In this document: positions 22,324 to 33,900 of the stretch, piece after piece
Numbering within the stretch: position 1 is the first letter of the stretch
Layout of the letters: every line of letters begins with the position of its first letter
Origin: Archegozetes longisetosus
Taxonomy: Eukaryota > Arthropoda > Arachnida > Sarcoptiformes > Trhypochthoniidae
NCBI GenBank assembly: GCA_018873245.2
Contig: JAEMBT020000008.1
Span: 15,686,090-15,750,089, forward strand
DNA: 64,000 bases
Direction: 5' to 3'
Notes under the pieces: model-generated
What the model saw: the letters and a program-made list of their open reading frames with translations, nothing else
Told to the model about the DNA's origin: nothing
Database searches by the model: none
Made by a program: the position numbers and the translations under genes

Positions 22324-22646
22324 TTCTTGCCAGAAAGCATTCAAATAATTTATAATACCGAAGTTTAAAATAGATTTAGTCTTACATCAAAGCTCATCAC
22401 TCAAAAGTTTTGATAACAGTATTAATGTTTTAAAGTAATTTAGATTTGAATAATTAATCATCAAATAATTAATAATTTAAATCTTATTATTCTAATAATC
22501 TAATCATAATTTAAACTTATAATAAAACTATACATCCAGTGAATGAACAAATAATGAATTTTTTGAGGGGTTTATGACTAAACAACCCCTTAGTATACTA
22601 TGGTTTGGCGTGAAGTCAAAATAAACTTTGCAAACACCAAAGATTA
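22324..22646. other. Gene-free interval with a short shared word
   Basis: Contains TGACTAAACAACCCCTTA near 22576, also found at about 19378 just beyond repeat copy A. Here it forms a small imperfect hairpin with the preceding AGGGGTTT. Confidence 0.5.
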
Positions 22647-23052
22647 TTAGATATAGATGGTTGATCACTGTGCTAAAGATTGAAACAAAAAAACTGAGGC
22701 GACATCTAATAATGAGTTATTATGCTTCACTTAGTTACAAACATATATTAATACTTCTTATGTACAATATTTCTTAAATATTATTTAACGCAAAATACAA
22801 ATACAGCGTTTCGTTTCATATCAGATTCAAACAGTTAAGCAGACATAGCATATTGGTCACATTAACGAAAAGAGATGATTGAGCCCAGTTTCAGTCATTT
22901 TTCTTTTATTAAACTTAATATGACTTATGTTTTGCGCTCATATGTCACGTCACGTCATTTAAATGCATAATTGAACATTAGAGGGCTGCAGGGCTCGAAA
23001 TTTGGTTTTTTTCCTATTGAATGAACCCTCTATTCTTATACTCTTTGGTTTT
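22647..23052 (+). repeat. Dispersed repeat, copy B (uninterrupted)
   Basis: About 406 bp homologous to 18141–19325 without its 721-bp insertion. It has small deletions relative to copy A in the second half, and substitutions elsewhere. It preserves a diverged version of the hAT target (CATATATTAATACTTCTT). Same orientation as copy A; the two flank the zinc-finger gene. Confidence 0.85.
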
Positions 23053-23527
23053 AATTAAGCTATAGATGCAATCAAATATATTGCCAAGTTCGGGGCTTTG
23101 CTAAAACGTTTGTTGCCATAACTCGAATCGTTTAACGTTACGGACATGTTAGAAGCAGCAGGTAATCTGAAATCTGTTGCAAATACAAGTTGCCTTTAAA
23201 CGGGTTGCCAAAACTGAGGACAGAATGTATCTGCAAATTTGTTTATTTCAGTACAAGTGCGTAGAAATACAAAAAACAATACTTTTGACTTTTAAAATCA
23301 TACTTATGAGTAAACAAGAGTTGCGTCTCTAGGGCCTCAACATTAGACTGAATAATAAACTCATTAACAAACAGGAAAACAACAATTTATAAAGCTTCGG
23401 GAAAATTAAATCGCAGCAAAACTTCTAAATTTAGAAATTTGATGTAAATGTAAACAACTATTTTTGATTAGGGAATAAAGTTAAACTAAGCGAATATGAG
23501 ACTCAAAAAAATATCTTAAATTACGAA
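23053..23527. other. Gene-free interval 3' of the F-box gene
   Basis: No supported gene. A minus-strand AATAAA near 23.24 kb may serve the F-box transcript. Confidence 0.4.
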
Positions 23528-24529
23528 TTATTTGTATTTATCACATCTATGACTTTTATAATGACCACAAGTACTATTTGAATCACTGTTATTCTTTTTA
23601 GATATAACAATCGGCGAATCAATTGCTTGTCTTAGGTCTTCATTACAATTAACTGAAGTGAGCGTTGGGTAAATTGTCAATAAATTTGTCATACTTTCAA
23701 TATCAAACAGAGTATTTATAAGACACAAAACTTTTAATTGAGTTGAAACCGATTTATTAAAATCTATTTTTCCAGTCACTTGTGTTTGACCCAAATATAA
23801 TTCTTGTAAAGTGTTTCCATTATTTAATATATATTGTAATGATTCGTCTTTAACATCAGTTCCTTCTAAGTCGATGACAACTAATTGTGATATCAACGAA
23901 GTATTAATATGAGCGATTCCGCCATCATTTATTCTGTTCAAGCCTTCCATATAAATACTTTTGAGTGATACAAAATCATTCAGTTCTCGACACATCACTG
24001 AATCAAATACTTCAAAATGACTCACATCTAGACACCTAATTGTCTCCAGTTTCTTAGAGGTCTGATTCATTGCATTTGTCAGGCATAAGATATGAATGAA
24101 ATCCGAATGGCAGTAATTGACTGATAGGTGAATCAAATGTTGCGGAAGACATTCGTGAAGAACTGTATCATTTATGTCTTGAAAGTATAAACACTTTAGT
24201 TGTTTGCATTTATTGTTGAATAGGTTGATAACTTGTTGGTTAATAGTTTGTGCTTTATGTGAATGAAGGTTTGTATCTCTTCTCCAATAACCCCTTATTT
24301 TGAGAGATTTCACATTATTTCCTGCAAATAGTATCATATTTGATAACAAACTACTAGAAATTGGTTTTGATGTCAAATCCAAATGAGATGTCAGTGTAAC
24401 GTCTTTTGCAATGCGTTGCCATTGAGTGCAAACGTCTTTAATGGTGAGCAGATCTAATGGGTCACACTTTGAGAATATGTTAAGCCATAGGGATTCGGGT
24501 AGTGATAACCAATTTACTGTTGATGACAT
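23528..24529 (-). CDS. F-box and leucine-rich repeat protein
   Basis: Single-exon frame of 333 residues from ATG at 24529 (MSSTVNWLSLPESLW). The F-box spans about residues 7–46 (LPESLWLNIFSKCDPLDLL, then CTQWQRIA), which in this family binds SKP1 in SCF ubiquitin ligases. Leucine-rich repeats follow: LSVNYCHSDF, IRCLDVSHFE, LKSIYMEGLNRINDGGI, VVIDLEGTDVKDESL, LQELYLGQTQV and LKVLCLINTLF. They would select the substrate, which cannot be named. The Ser/Asn-rich tail ends CGHYKSHRCDKYK. It resembles FBXL proteins in general; F-box genes expand by lineage, so I give no symbol. No intron. Confidence 0.88.
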   Translation of the reverse strand: MSSTVNWLSLPESLWLNIFSKCDPLDLLTIKDVCTQWQRIAKDVTLTSHLDLTSKPISSSLLSNMILFAGNNVKSLKIRGYWRRDTNLHSHKAQTINQQVINLFNNKCKQLKCLYFQDINDTVLHECLPQHLIHLSVNYCHSDFIHILCLTNAMNQTSKKLETIRCLDVSHFEVFDSVMCRELNDFVSLKSIYMEGLNRINDGGIAHINTSLISQLVVIDLEGTDVKDESLQYILNNGNTLQELYLGQTQVTGKIDFNKSVSTQLKVLCLINTLFDIESMTNLLTIYPTLTSVNCNEDLRQAIDSPIVISKKNNSDSNSTCGHYKSHRCDKYK

Positions 24530-24711
24530 ATCTTAAACTTTAATTGATCTGTTTATTTGCGTAAACCTCTCATTGGTCTAAATTAAAAAGTATTACGAGG
24601 GCTGAGATGTCATACTTTTGTGAACTTTTTTCGTGAAGAATAGAGTTCATAAATTACTATTTTTGACATATTGGGTGATGTAATCAAATTTGAATTATAT
24701 TTTCAGTTTTA

Positions 24712-25029
24712 TGCCTAAAAACATGAGAGATGATAAAAAGAGAGTTTGATCGTCAAATTGATGATCTACAAGAAGAACAGTTGCACCAACAATACCAACG
24801 ACGAGAAATTTGTCGATGCTTTTGAAGGGTTCGACTCGAGACTAAACATAACAGAATATATTGAACAAAAGATGAATAAAAACGAAAGAAGGGATTCGAT
24901 AAAGTGACAAATGATTTATTTGCTTCAATAGACCAGTTCATACGACCATTAGAACAGAGTGAATCAAACAGCAATCCATCATATGATAAACTAAATTATA
25001 ATGAAAGCTCAATGGATTGGACCATATAA
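24712..25029 (+). pseudogene. Frame-broken coding relic upstream of the F-box gene
   Basis: Coherent hydrophilic coding sequence shifts frame at least twice. The parts are FDRQIDDLQEEQLHQQ (frame of the ATG at 24730), NTNDEKFVDAFEGFDSRLN and TEYIEQKMNKNERRDSIK (frame +1, about 24791–24905), then VTNDLFASIDQFIRPLEQS and PSYDKLNYNESSMDWTI-stop (original frame). A further start, MPKNMRDDKKR at about 24712, lies in a third frame. Codon content and acidic/helical pattern look genuine. It is either a small gene with assembly indels or a decayed one. Family not recognised. Confidence 0.4.
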
Positions 25030-25080
25030 AAAATTGAAAACCTAAGTTTGAAGAAAGAAAAATAAAAAGTTAATAAGGAT

Positions 25081-25116
25081 TTAGGTCTTTATATATATAT
25101 ATATATAAAGACTTAA
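25081..25116. repeat. 36-bp near-perfect palindrome around a (TA)n core
   Basis: TTAGGTCTTT, a run of TA, then AAAGACTTAA: 17 of 18 base pairs are complementary. It could form a cruciform or hairpin. No element boundaries are evident around it. Confidence 0.85.
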
Positions 25117-28100
25117 AACTATCATCGCATAAATAGGCAGAAATTGACTTAATGTTGTCTCGAATTGTGTTTGGACCAACTTTGGTCTCTAAAAAAGCAG
25201 TTTAATTAGTAGTTTGATTAAGAAATATTTGGTTTTAATGAATAGTTAGAGATATCTTTTTGTAGTTAAGCAACAGTTTCATTAGTTTATTTAAAAGCCT
25301 AACACCTCTTGTTTGAGATGCATATTAGTCTTAAGTCATTTCTAATCCATTCTTTAAGCTCTTTCTTACTTGTTTCATTATCTATTTCACTAATTAGTTG
25401 GAAAAATTGCGACACATTCTTAACGTTTGTTGACGTAATAAGAACTAGAATTAATAGATGACAGGAACAGATATACGCAAAGAAGTCACGAGAGCATCAC
25501 TCATCAGATTAATACGGATTAAGTAAAACTAAAAATTTTGATGTTAGACCTAAAAATCATTAAATGTACAGTTGATTATTAACGATGAGTAAAGCTTTTC
25601 TTAATTAAATTGTTGTATTTCAATTGAGTAACTTTTTATTCACTTTTGGAAATATTCATTGAATTGTGAAGTGTTGTGTTAGACCTGCAATAATTGCACG
25701 TTTGGACCACAAGTTAGTCTCAAACAAATTTCTTAAATCACTTCCTCCCACAGGAATTGCTCTCAATTTAGGAATCTGACAATCTAACACATTGATTATT
25801 CAATTGTTTGCATTTGGATAATTTGTTAATAAAATTATGATAAATAGATATAATTCTTTAGAATTTTATTTATTCAATAAAAGACCCGCACGTTAGATTT
25901 CAAGTGTCTTCTGGTAATTGTTGTCGCATCGAATCGCAATTTTTAAAGTAATCATCTCTTTAAATGTTCATGCCTACAGTTTGATTTTGAAAATTGAAAT
26001 TAAATTATAAAAAGTTACCATTAAAGTATGATATAATTAAATTTTATTATTAGAGAAACGGTATTTCTCATATTTTTATGGATTTATAAAGATGATATAA
26101 AAAATATCAATAAATATTTGATGAAACACTTTGTCATAAAATAAAGTATAAAACAACAGATAAGTAAGCGATGTTTTTGCTCAGCATTAATACATGTAAC
26201 TAGAGCTGTCTTTTATCGCGATTTAGACATCAGAATTCAGTAGTATTTCAACTATGTGTAAGATAGCAGATAAGATGATAGAATTGATTTAGTTTCAGTT
26301 TAACTCGTGTAATGCTTGGCTCAAATAAAAGGTCACACAAAACAGATGAACAAAACCAAAACACAACTGCAGAATAACATGGAATAACTAAAAGTGTTTA
26401 CATTTGTGCGTATGGTTTGAAAAACAATCCTCTTAACACAAGTTGAACATCTTATAAGCTAACGGATCCGAAATTTAAAAGTTTAGTTATACTTTGCAAT
26501 TAAGCGTGCTGAGGAATCATTTATAGAGAATTCGATAATTGCATTGATTCGTGAACAAACGTTAGATATACAAATATAGACTTTTGTTCGTTTGATCTAT
26601 AAATGCACATCAGCTCAAAATTTGGGCTTAAAGCTGAGATACTCAAAATACTGCTCTATCTCGTTGCGCTTCTCAGCTTATCATACCAACACTAAATGTA
26701 TGTACTGTAATTCATATATTAAGTACTATTCTGCATCAACTTTTTAATAATATTTAGCTTACACCATCATTTTGCCTAATTAGCTCATAAAACCACTCGA
26801 GACAGTGTTGTCGAATTAAAATAACTACTTTTGATTACTAAAAAGAATTTTTCTACAAAGTATTTGCCAGGGCTTTATTTGAGCTGCGCTTCAAGAGTAG
26901 CACAACTCAAAGCTAGCTTAAGCTCGAAGCTATGCTTTTATGTACGTTTACAATTTTATCACTTATGACAAATTTTACAGAATTAGTGTTTAAGCAAGGA
27001 GGTTATTTTTTGAAACTAAATGTATAATTACGATAAAGTGATCTGACCATTACTAAACACTACTTTTATTGTTGTCTTCCTTATCGACAGTCTTATTGAT
27101 AAAAAGCTCAAAATTAGACTATTTATCAACTACTCTATTAATCATAACTCTTTATCAAAATCAATAAAGCAAAAAAGTTATAAAGGTCTTGACTGAACCT
27201 TTAAACTTCGAGCCGTTACAAATGAAATGATCTACTTTTGAGCATCTTTAACTATATTAATTCCTCTATTTGCGTATTTTCATACTGTAAGAACATTATG
27301 AACTTCGATTCATGATCAAATTATTTGATGAAGATTGAATAATTTATTGTAACATTAATTTATATGGAACTTATAGGCTTTAATCATACTCAAACTGTAA
27401 CCTTCTGTCAAACTTATTAGAGAATCGCTGAACACCGTTGAGTTGAGTTGACTGAATCTCCAGATCTCATGCATATTATAGTAAGTCAGTCATTCCTTTT
27501 CGACTTGAACTTCAGATCAATTTATTATAATATAACGTTACTTCCGAGACTTCTTCGCTGTAACATTTCCAAAGACTAGCCATAATTGAAAACTAATTGC
27601 ATCCGAAGAAGGTATGCGTGCAGTCCAACAAATTGATTTGGAAACTTTTTAGAAATTGCCCAATTCTGTCATATTCGGAATCAGAATCATCTTTTCTGAT
27701 GATTGCAGGTATAGAGTTATGACTTTGCCACATTTATTTGATGCCATTATTTGTTAAGATCTGTCACAAACAGGTTAATGGTGAAGGGCGTTAAGGAAAT
27801 GTTCAATGCATTAGCTTTGTACCAGCATGTATTTAAAGGGTAAATTACTTTGAATCAAATGAAGCAGTTATTGTAAAGATCTTCAAACATGAGACTCATT
27901 TTAACGGTAAGTTATGTCTCTCCGAATGCTATTTTTAAGCAGTAGTTCAATGTGTTTTGTTGTACTTTACTACTTGTACATGATAATCCTAACCATATTT
28001 TTGCATTGAATTCATTTTCAACTTTTAATGCAAAATTTCAAAATTGCAAATGTGTTGCTCTCTCATTAATTTGACACTAGATTTAGAAAAGCTTTTAAAT

Positions 28101-30240
28101 AAGAGATCGCATAATTTTTCACTTCTATTGTTCACATTCATCTCATTCATTATAAGTTTAGTTCAACACTATTCTAAAGTTGAAGGTGTCAAAAATGAAC
28201 TTTAATAAGTTTATGCAATCAAAAATTCTCAAAAATGAACTTCAAATCAACCTTTATTTATGTTGATTGCAATACGATAGTCAGTAGATTATACTTTAAC
28301 TGATAAGTTTATTACCATTGATCTTGAAGTTGATGACTCGAAATTTGTTAGTCAAATTTTCATTTCAGTTATTCATTAATTTCCACGGGAAACACATGAT
28401 TTTGTTAATATTGACGACATTAGTTTCAAGTGTTTCACTTTGATAGTCTTCAACGAACTCTTCAATATTATTTTACTGAATAGAAAACTAATTTTGTTCA
28501 TTTTGTTCAGTTTTGATGAAAATGAATGGTGCATTCTTGATTTCTTGTCTGTATTTGTACAATATATAAGAAAGTTTATTCACTTTTCTGATTTCTATAA
28601 AAAGTTGTCACTTCCAAATGAATGATTAGGAATTTTAGAATTCAAATACAAGATCGGAATAGTTTAGTTGAAACAATTTTTGATTCAGAACTACAGAAAA
28701 TAATTATATTTAGTGCAAATGCTAATCACATGAAATAGTTGGTGAAAAAGAAAATTTCAATTTTATAAGTAATAAGAAGGAAATGGTTATTTATAAAGAA
28801 AACACTTAATCATAATGTTCGTTATCATATGTAATAAATTAATGTCTCATTTCTTATTTATAACAAATGGCACAGTTGGATATATTTCAAAAGCTGTAAT
28901 GCAATGGATACGGAATTAGTTATCAAGACGTCATTGCGATAATAGCTCAATGTTTAACTCAGGCTAAAATGCTTTAAATACAGTATATAACTTGAAATAT
29001 CTATCCATCTATCTTTGCATTTATTGAATTTAAGGCACATTTGTTAGCTGGTGAGAACATTCACATAACAGGCAACAGATATATACACCTTTACAAGTAT
29101 TAGTGCATTGAATGCATTGAACGCAAATGCGAGTCAATCTAACATTTTTATTCGAACAGTGCTTACTCTCTCTTGGCATTAACCCATGATTCTTCTTGTG
29201 CCAGCTTTCAGTTTGATCACATATAGAACATATAGAAAAGAAGAAGCAGAAACCCAGCTATTTGATCGATCAACAAGTGGAATATAACTGCAAATAAAAA
29301 AGAAAGAGAAAAAGGTATGACAGTCTAATGGTAAGTTGGCTATTCTTTATGCTATGCATTATAGCCTTGCATTATTGCAATAGTTAAGTTTCCTTCTCTT
29401 TTATTTTGCTTTCAATCACAACGAGAAACTTGATTGTATAGTAATTGCTACTCTCTATTCGAAATCATATTAAATCGTTAATGCCTTAATGGCTTTTAAT
29501 GCTTTTCATTTGCAGTTCATTATGTATTACACAATTAAAGCCATAGAATTAATCATCTGTTAAGATTGAAACAGTGTCAAAATCATGTCTTTGTAGGTTT
29601 GATACTCCATAGCTTTGATCTAATAAGTTTAATGCATAAACTCAATAACTGATCAACTTAATAAAGTATGGATCCCAAGACATGACCATTTCATTTATTT
29701 TGGTCTTGGTCCGAGTTTTGGATAAACAGTTACGATCTACAAATTTTGCTCTATTAAATTGCATCTCTTATGCGTTAAATTGTTTTGAGCGCAAAAATAA
29801 ATATTAATTGAAGGAATGAGTCCTTGAAATTCGGGCCCAGATTAGATATTATTTAGGCTGTATTTCAAAGTACTTGATTTGAAAACTTAAACCTACGGTG
29901 CATTAGGCTTTTACTTATTTCTCGATGCATTATTGATTCAATGGATTATTTTGGGCTAAGGAAATGGAATGCAGGATTATTTTACCTTTATTCCAAAAAA
30001 AAAAGAAAAAGAGTTTCAAATCTTCGAAATATCGCCAGCTATTTCCTAAACTTTATACTTTGCTCTAAAATTACACAATACCTAAAAATAAAGCAAACCC
30101 GTCTTTTAATTTTTAATTTGTGAACTGTATAACTTGAACACAATTTTTCACTGTGCTCATTTATCTTCAAAATCTCCTGTTGTCGTAGATATTTTACGAT
30201 TCAGAACGAAAACTACCTCAAAATTTTTAGGTTTAGTGTT
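25117..30240. other. Gene-free AT-rich stretch
   Basis: No supported coding region, RNA gene or element. Small inverted words occur (for example around 26600–26650 and 26880–26940, AGCTTAAGCTC-like), too diverged to delimit. Confidence 0.55.
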
Positions 30241-30241
30241 T

Positions 30242-30370
30242 TGTGGGCCGTATTGTGACTCGATCTAATATTTATCAGTACCTAACCAATTTGATTATAT
30301 TAATGAATCGAGTGAGGGCATCGCATGTTCTGCCACAGTATAGAATGAAATTCTGTAGGCCTACGGCCCA
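30242..30370. repeat. Short inverted-repeat pair, 129 bp apart end to end
   Basis: GTGGGCCGTA at 30242–30251 is exactly complementary to TACGGCCCAC at 30361–30370. An inner partial pair (GACTCGATC and GAATCGAGT) also faces inwards. GC content is higher than the surroundings. It might be a small transposon end or hairpin; next to it lies a possible transposase-type relic. Confidence 0.5.
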
Positions 30371-30464
30371 CGAAGCTTACAACACTGCCGTAGCTAGCAT
30401 TTTTTGGGTTGGGAAGCCAAAAAAAATTGTTGCCACAAATTTATCAAAATTTACAGTTATTTTT

Positions 30465-30665
30465 CTATTGCAATGATTTTTTGCAAATTGAATTGGAAAT
30501 TGTGAGTTTCTGAACTTTCATATTTAGAGATACTTCTGTTTGTTCTCGGGTGCTTTTCCAATGTTGAAGTCGAATTTCGGTGAAAAGTTTGTCTCGATTC
30601 TCAGTATTAAAATTCTGGCAAACAAAACAAAATACAATGTCTTTACTAATCGAGACTACAACCAA
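30465..30665 (-). pseudogene. Possible TTF-type zinc-finger fragment (hAT/ZMYM-like transposase relic)
   Basis: The 66-codon frame contains SKDIVFCFVCQNFNTENRDK, then LFTEIRLQHWKSTREQ. This resembles the TTF zinc finger of hAT-derived proteins, which has an FCFxCxxF core, a phenylalanine and then a conserved W-K. No transposase catalytic core follows; the frame stops soon after. Resemblance by eye only. A domain search with the TTF profile would decide. Confidence 0.35.
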
Positions 30666-30742
30666 AATCGATTATTATACCCATTCTTATTAAAAGATCC
30701 CAAATAATATTTTATGTTTGTCTTTGGAAAAGTAATAACTGG

Positions 30743-30980
30743 TTATGAGGGACAATCAAATTTATTAATCGATATATCGATAACATTGTCGTTGGAGTTA
30801 GAATTGCGATTAGATCCTGAAGTATCGCTGTCATTAGTTTGTAATGAATGGTTCGTATGATTGTTTAAGTGACATTCAACTGCATAAATAACTTCATTAC
30901 TTGTATTATGTTGAGAGCTAATATTAACGTTCAATTGATTAACGCTTATTTGATCACTATTTTTATTATTAAAACTAAGA
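30743..30980 (-). pseudogene. Ser/Asn-rich open frame, upstream of the TTF-like fragment
   Basis: A minus-strand frame runs open from about 30980 to the stop at 30743 (NVIDISINKFDCPS-stop). It contains NISSQHNTSNEVIYAVECHL and an SNRNSNSND tract, with no good ATG. Low-complexity N-termini precede TTF fingers in hAT-like proteins, so it may belong with the fragment at 30465–30665. It could also be chance. Confidence 0.25.
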
Positions 30981-33900
30981 TATTCTCAAATTGATTTTTG
31001 TTTTTATTTGTCCATTTCAATTTTCTATTAAATCACTATTTTTCGTCAAATATGTAAATAAGTACCAGGGAAACAAAACTAATATAAAAAACTTACAATA
31101 GATTTAATGAGCGAATTATACTTGTGATTAATTTGAGAAATTTTTCATATATGCACAACTTTACAGTCTGTTTAGGCATTCAAATACGGATTCATAAAAT
31201 ATGCATCTCATTACTTTTTTTGTAATATAAAATAAAACTTTTTTCTCATCCCCTCAAACCTGCATTTAAATTTTTAAAAAATATTTTAGGGGGCCAGGGA
31301 CTCCTTTGTCCATACTGGTTACGGTTGTGCTTACAAAGTTTTTCTCTAATCTGGATTAACTTAGATTTCTTTATCTTAATGATCGCTTTGCTGTCGTAGA
31401 ATAAGTTTAACTTGATTTATCTTTTACAAGGTTTATCCAATGTAATTAAAAAAGCAATCATACAATCACAGAGTGGGTACGCATCAAAAGTCGGTCATCA
31501 ATTATTCTTAAATTTGTGTCGATAATAATTCCGAATTGATATGCGTTCTTCCCGCACGACTGAGGATAGAATAAATTGTTTATTTTATATTTGGTGGATA
31601 TGCTAACTTAGTTTTTCCAACTATTGTAATAGTGAGAAAAGGGCGGATTCGGTTGTTAATTGCTAGCATTTTTAAAAGTGATAAAGTGATACTAGCACAA
31701 AGTATGATAATTGTTAGACAGATCACGCATTACAGCTTAAACTTCTGTTTCCCAGACTAAATAGCTTAAAATTTGAAGCATGATTTTCAGAAAACAATAC
31801 TAAGTAGATTTTAGATAATAATATTTCAGATTAAATAATTCATTACTGTTCAGTTAAGAATTTGAAAATTTGAATTCAACTGTTAATTATTATAAAGTTG
31901 GTGTGTAGTATGTTTATATCCTGAAGTTTTCATAATATAAATTTGCTTTTCTTGCGTGCCATATCTCTACAAAACAGATTTTTAATCCAAACGCTAGAAC
32001 AAGTCGTTTAATAAAGAATGAGAACAGAGATCACTTTGGAGTAAATATAATGATTCTACGACACGAAAGTAAAAACCAGAGCAAGCTCAAGCTTCAAAAC
32101 CTTATTGATGTTTGAGTTAGAAGAGTTACATCAATGTGGGCTTTAGAATAAATTTCAAAGTTTTAATATTTTTAATTATGTTTGGCAACCTTGTTTGTTA
32201 AATCAATTATTAAGAAAAAAAAACATCATTAAAGAGCTCTATAGTTGAGTGCCTTTTAATTGGGTTTTTGCCGTTTAGAATTGCTATATCTATAGCTCTG
32301 CAAATTTGTGCGTAAACTTTAAATCTTGTAAAAAAACAAGAGATTATTTAGGTGTTTTGATAAATTGAAAAATATCGAATCCGATCCATCGTTCAAGTAA
32401 TGACGATTGATGTCGAGATAATTCCATGAAAGATACGAATGAGACGATGCTTTTATATAATATGAACAGCATTGCATTTGACATAAATGAATGACTTGCG
32501 ACTCACTGATTCTCTTTCATCCGTTTCTATCTCTTAGCAAAAATTGTCAGTTATTTGAGTCGAATGAGATTAGCACATCTTTCACACAATAGATATAATT
32601 ATGTTTAGGTTAATGCGTATGCTTAAGTTTCATGTTTACGTTTCATGCTTAAGTATGGCATTGGCTCGCATTTGCAACCGTTTCAATAACAGTCTATTTT
32701 GACTAACTCAAACAATAAAAATGTCAATCAGAATTAGTTCAGATTGAAGTCTTCTAAATGACTTTCATACAGTATTTTAAACTATTTTGCATCTTATTAT
32801 GTAAAGTGCGATGCAATCACTTACTTTATTGATTTGTACACTGATCGATTCGTTCACTTTGCAAAGTATTAAGTCAAATATATCCAAAGAATGTATTAAC
32901 CGCAGTCGCATATGTTTAATGTCTATCCAATACTTTGACCAAAGTACAAGCAACTGTGGACCTCTTTATGAGATAATCAAATTAAAGAATTCATATCAAA
33001 CAATGAGATAAAGTTTTCTATGAATGAAATCAACTTTTATTTGTGACAACCAACAGAATTATTATACTTTTATCATGAAAGTCAAACAAATAGTTTAATC
33101 AAATAAAACTGAAGACTATTGTTGCAGCACATTGGTACTTTCATTTTTATTTGATAAAGCTCAAATCAACTTATTTGATAAACGAATAATTTTATTTGAC
33201 AAAATTTGCTAAGTTACTAGACTTTATTTGGCAAATTTTGCATGATTACTTAATTTTATTTGATATAGGTAACGTTATACTGATATTAAACTCAAATTTT
33301 TCAAAATTTCAATTACCTTTGTAATTGAGTATAGATTTGATTGTATGAGTTACTAACTATCTCTCTAATTTGAAAGAATTGCTGGCAATAATTGTAAAAA
33401 AATTCAAAAAAGCTTAATGAGTTGTTTAACCGTATCTCCTTTAGAATTTGATTATATCTTCTTTCACATTTGAACTGAATTATCCTAAAAGTCTAAAATT
33501 TGTCAAACTTAACTATCTGTCGATTCATTTGGAATTCTTTATCCAAATGAAGTTTCAATTTTCATGAATAAACTTTTTCTAGTGATCTTATGCTCAAAAT
33601 ACAAATATCTGAAACTTTCCCAGAAATAAGATGAAAACTGTATTGACTTTTCAGAATATCTGTAGAGTATTTTTGTTGAAAATTCATCGAAATCTATTTC
33701 GAAGTTTTTCACGAAATTTTAAAAAAACTTTCGAAATTTCGAAAATGATTTACCAAGAAAAAATTATTTGAACAAATAATAATGAGAACTCTGTAGTTTA
33801 TAATTTATGAAACAAATGCACTGTAACAACCAGTTTTATAAAATATTTTGATTTAATATTTCGAAGAATTCATGTCGCTATTAAAGTAAAACATTTGAAA

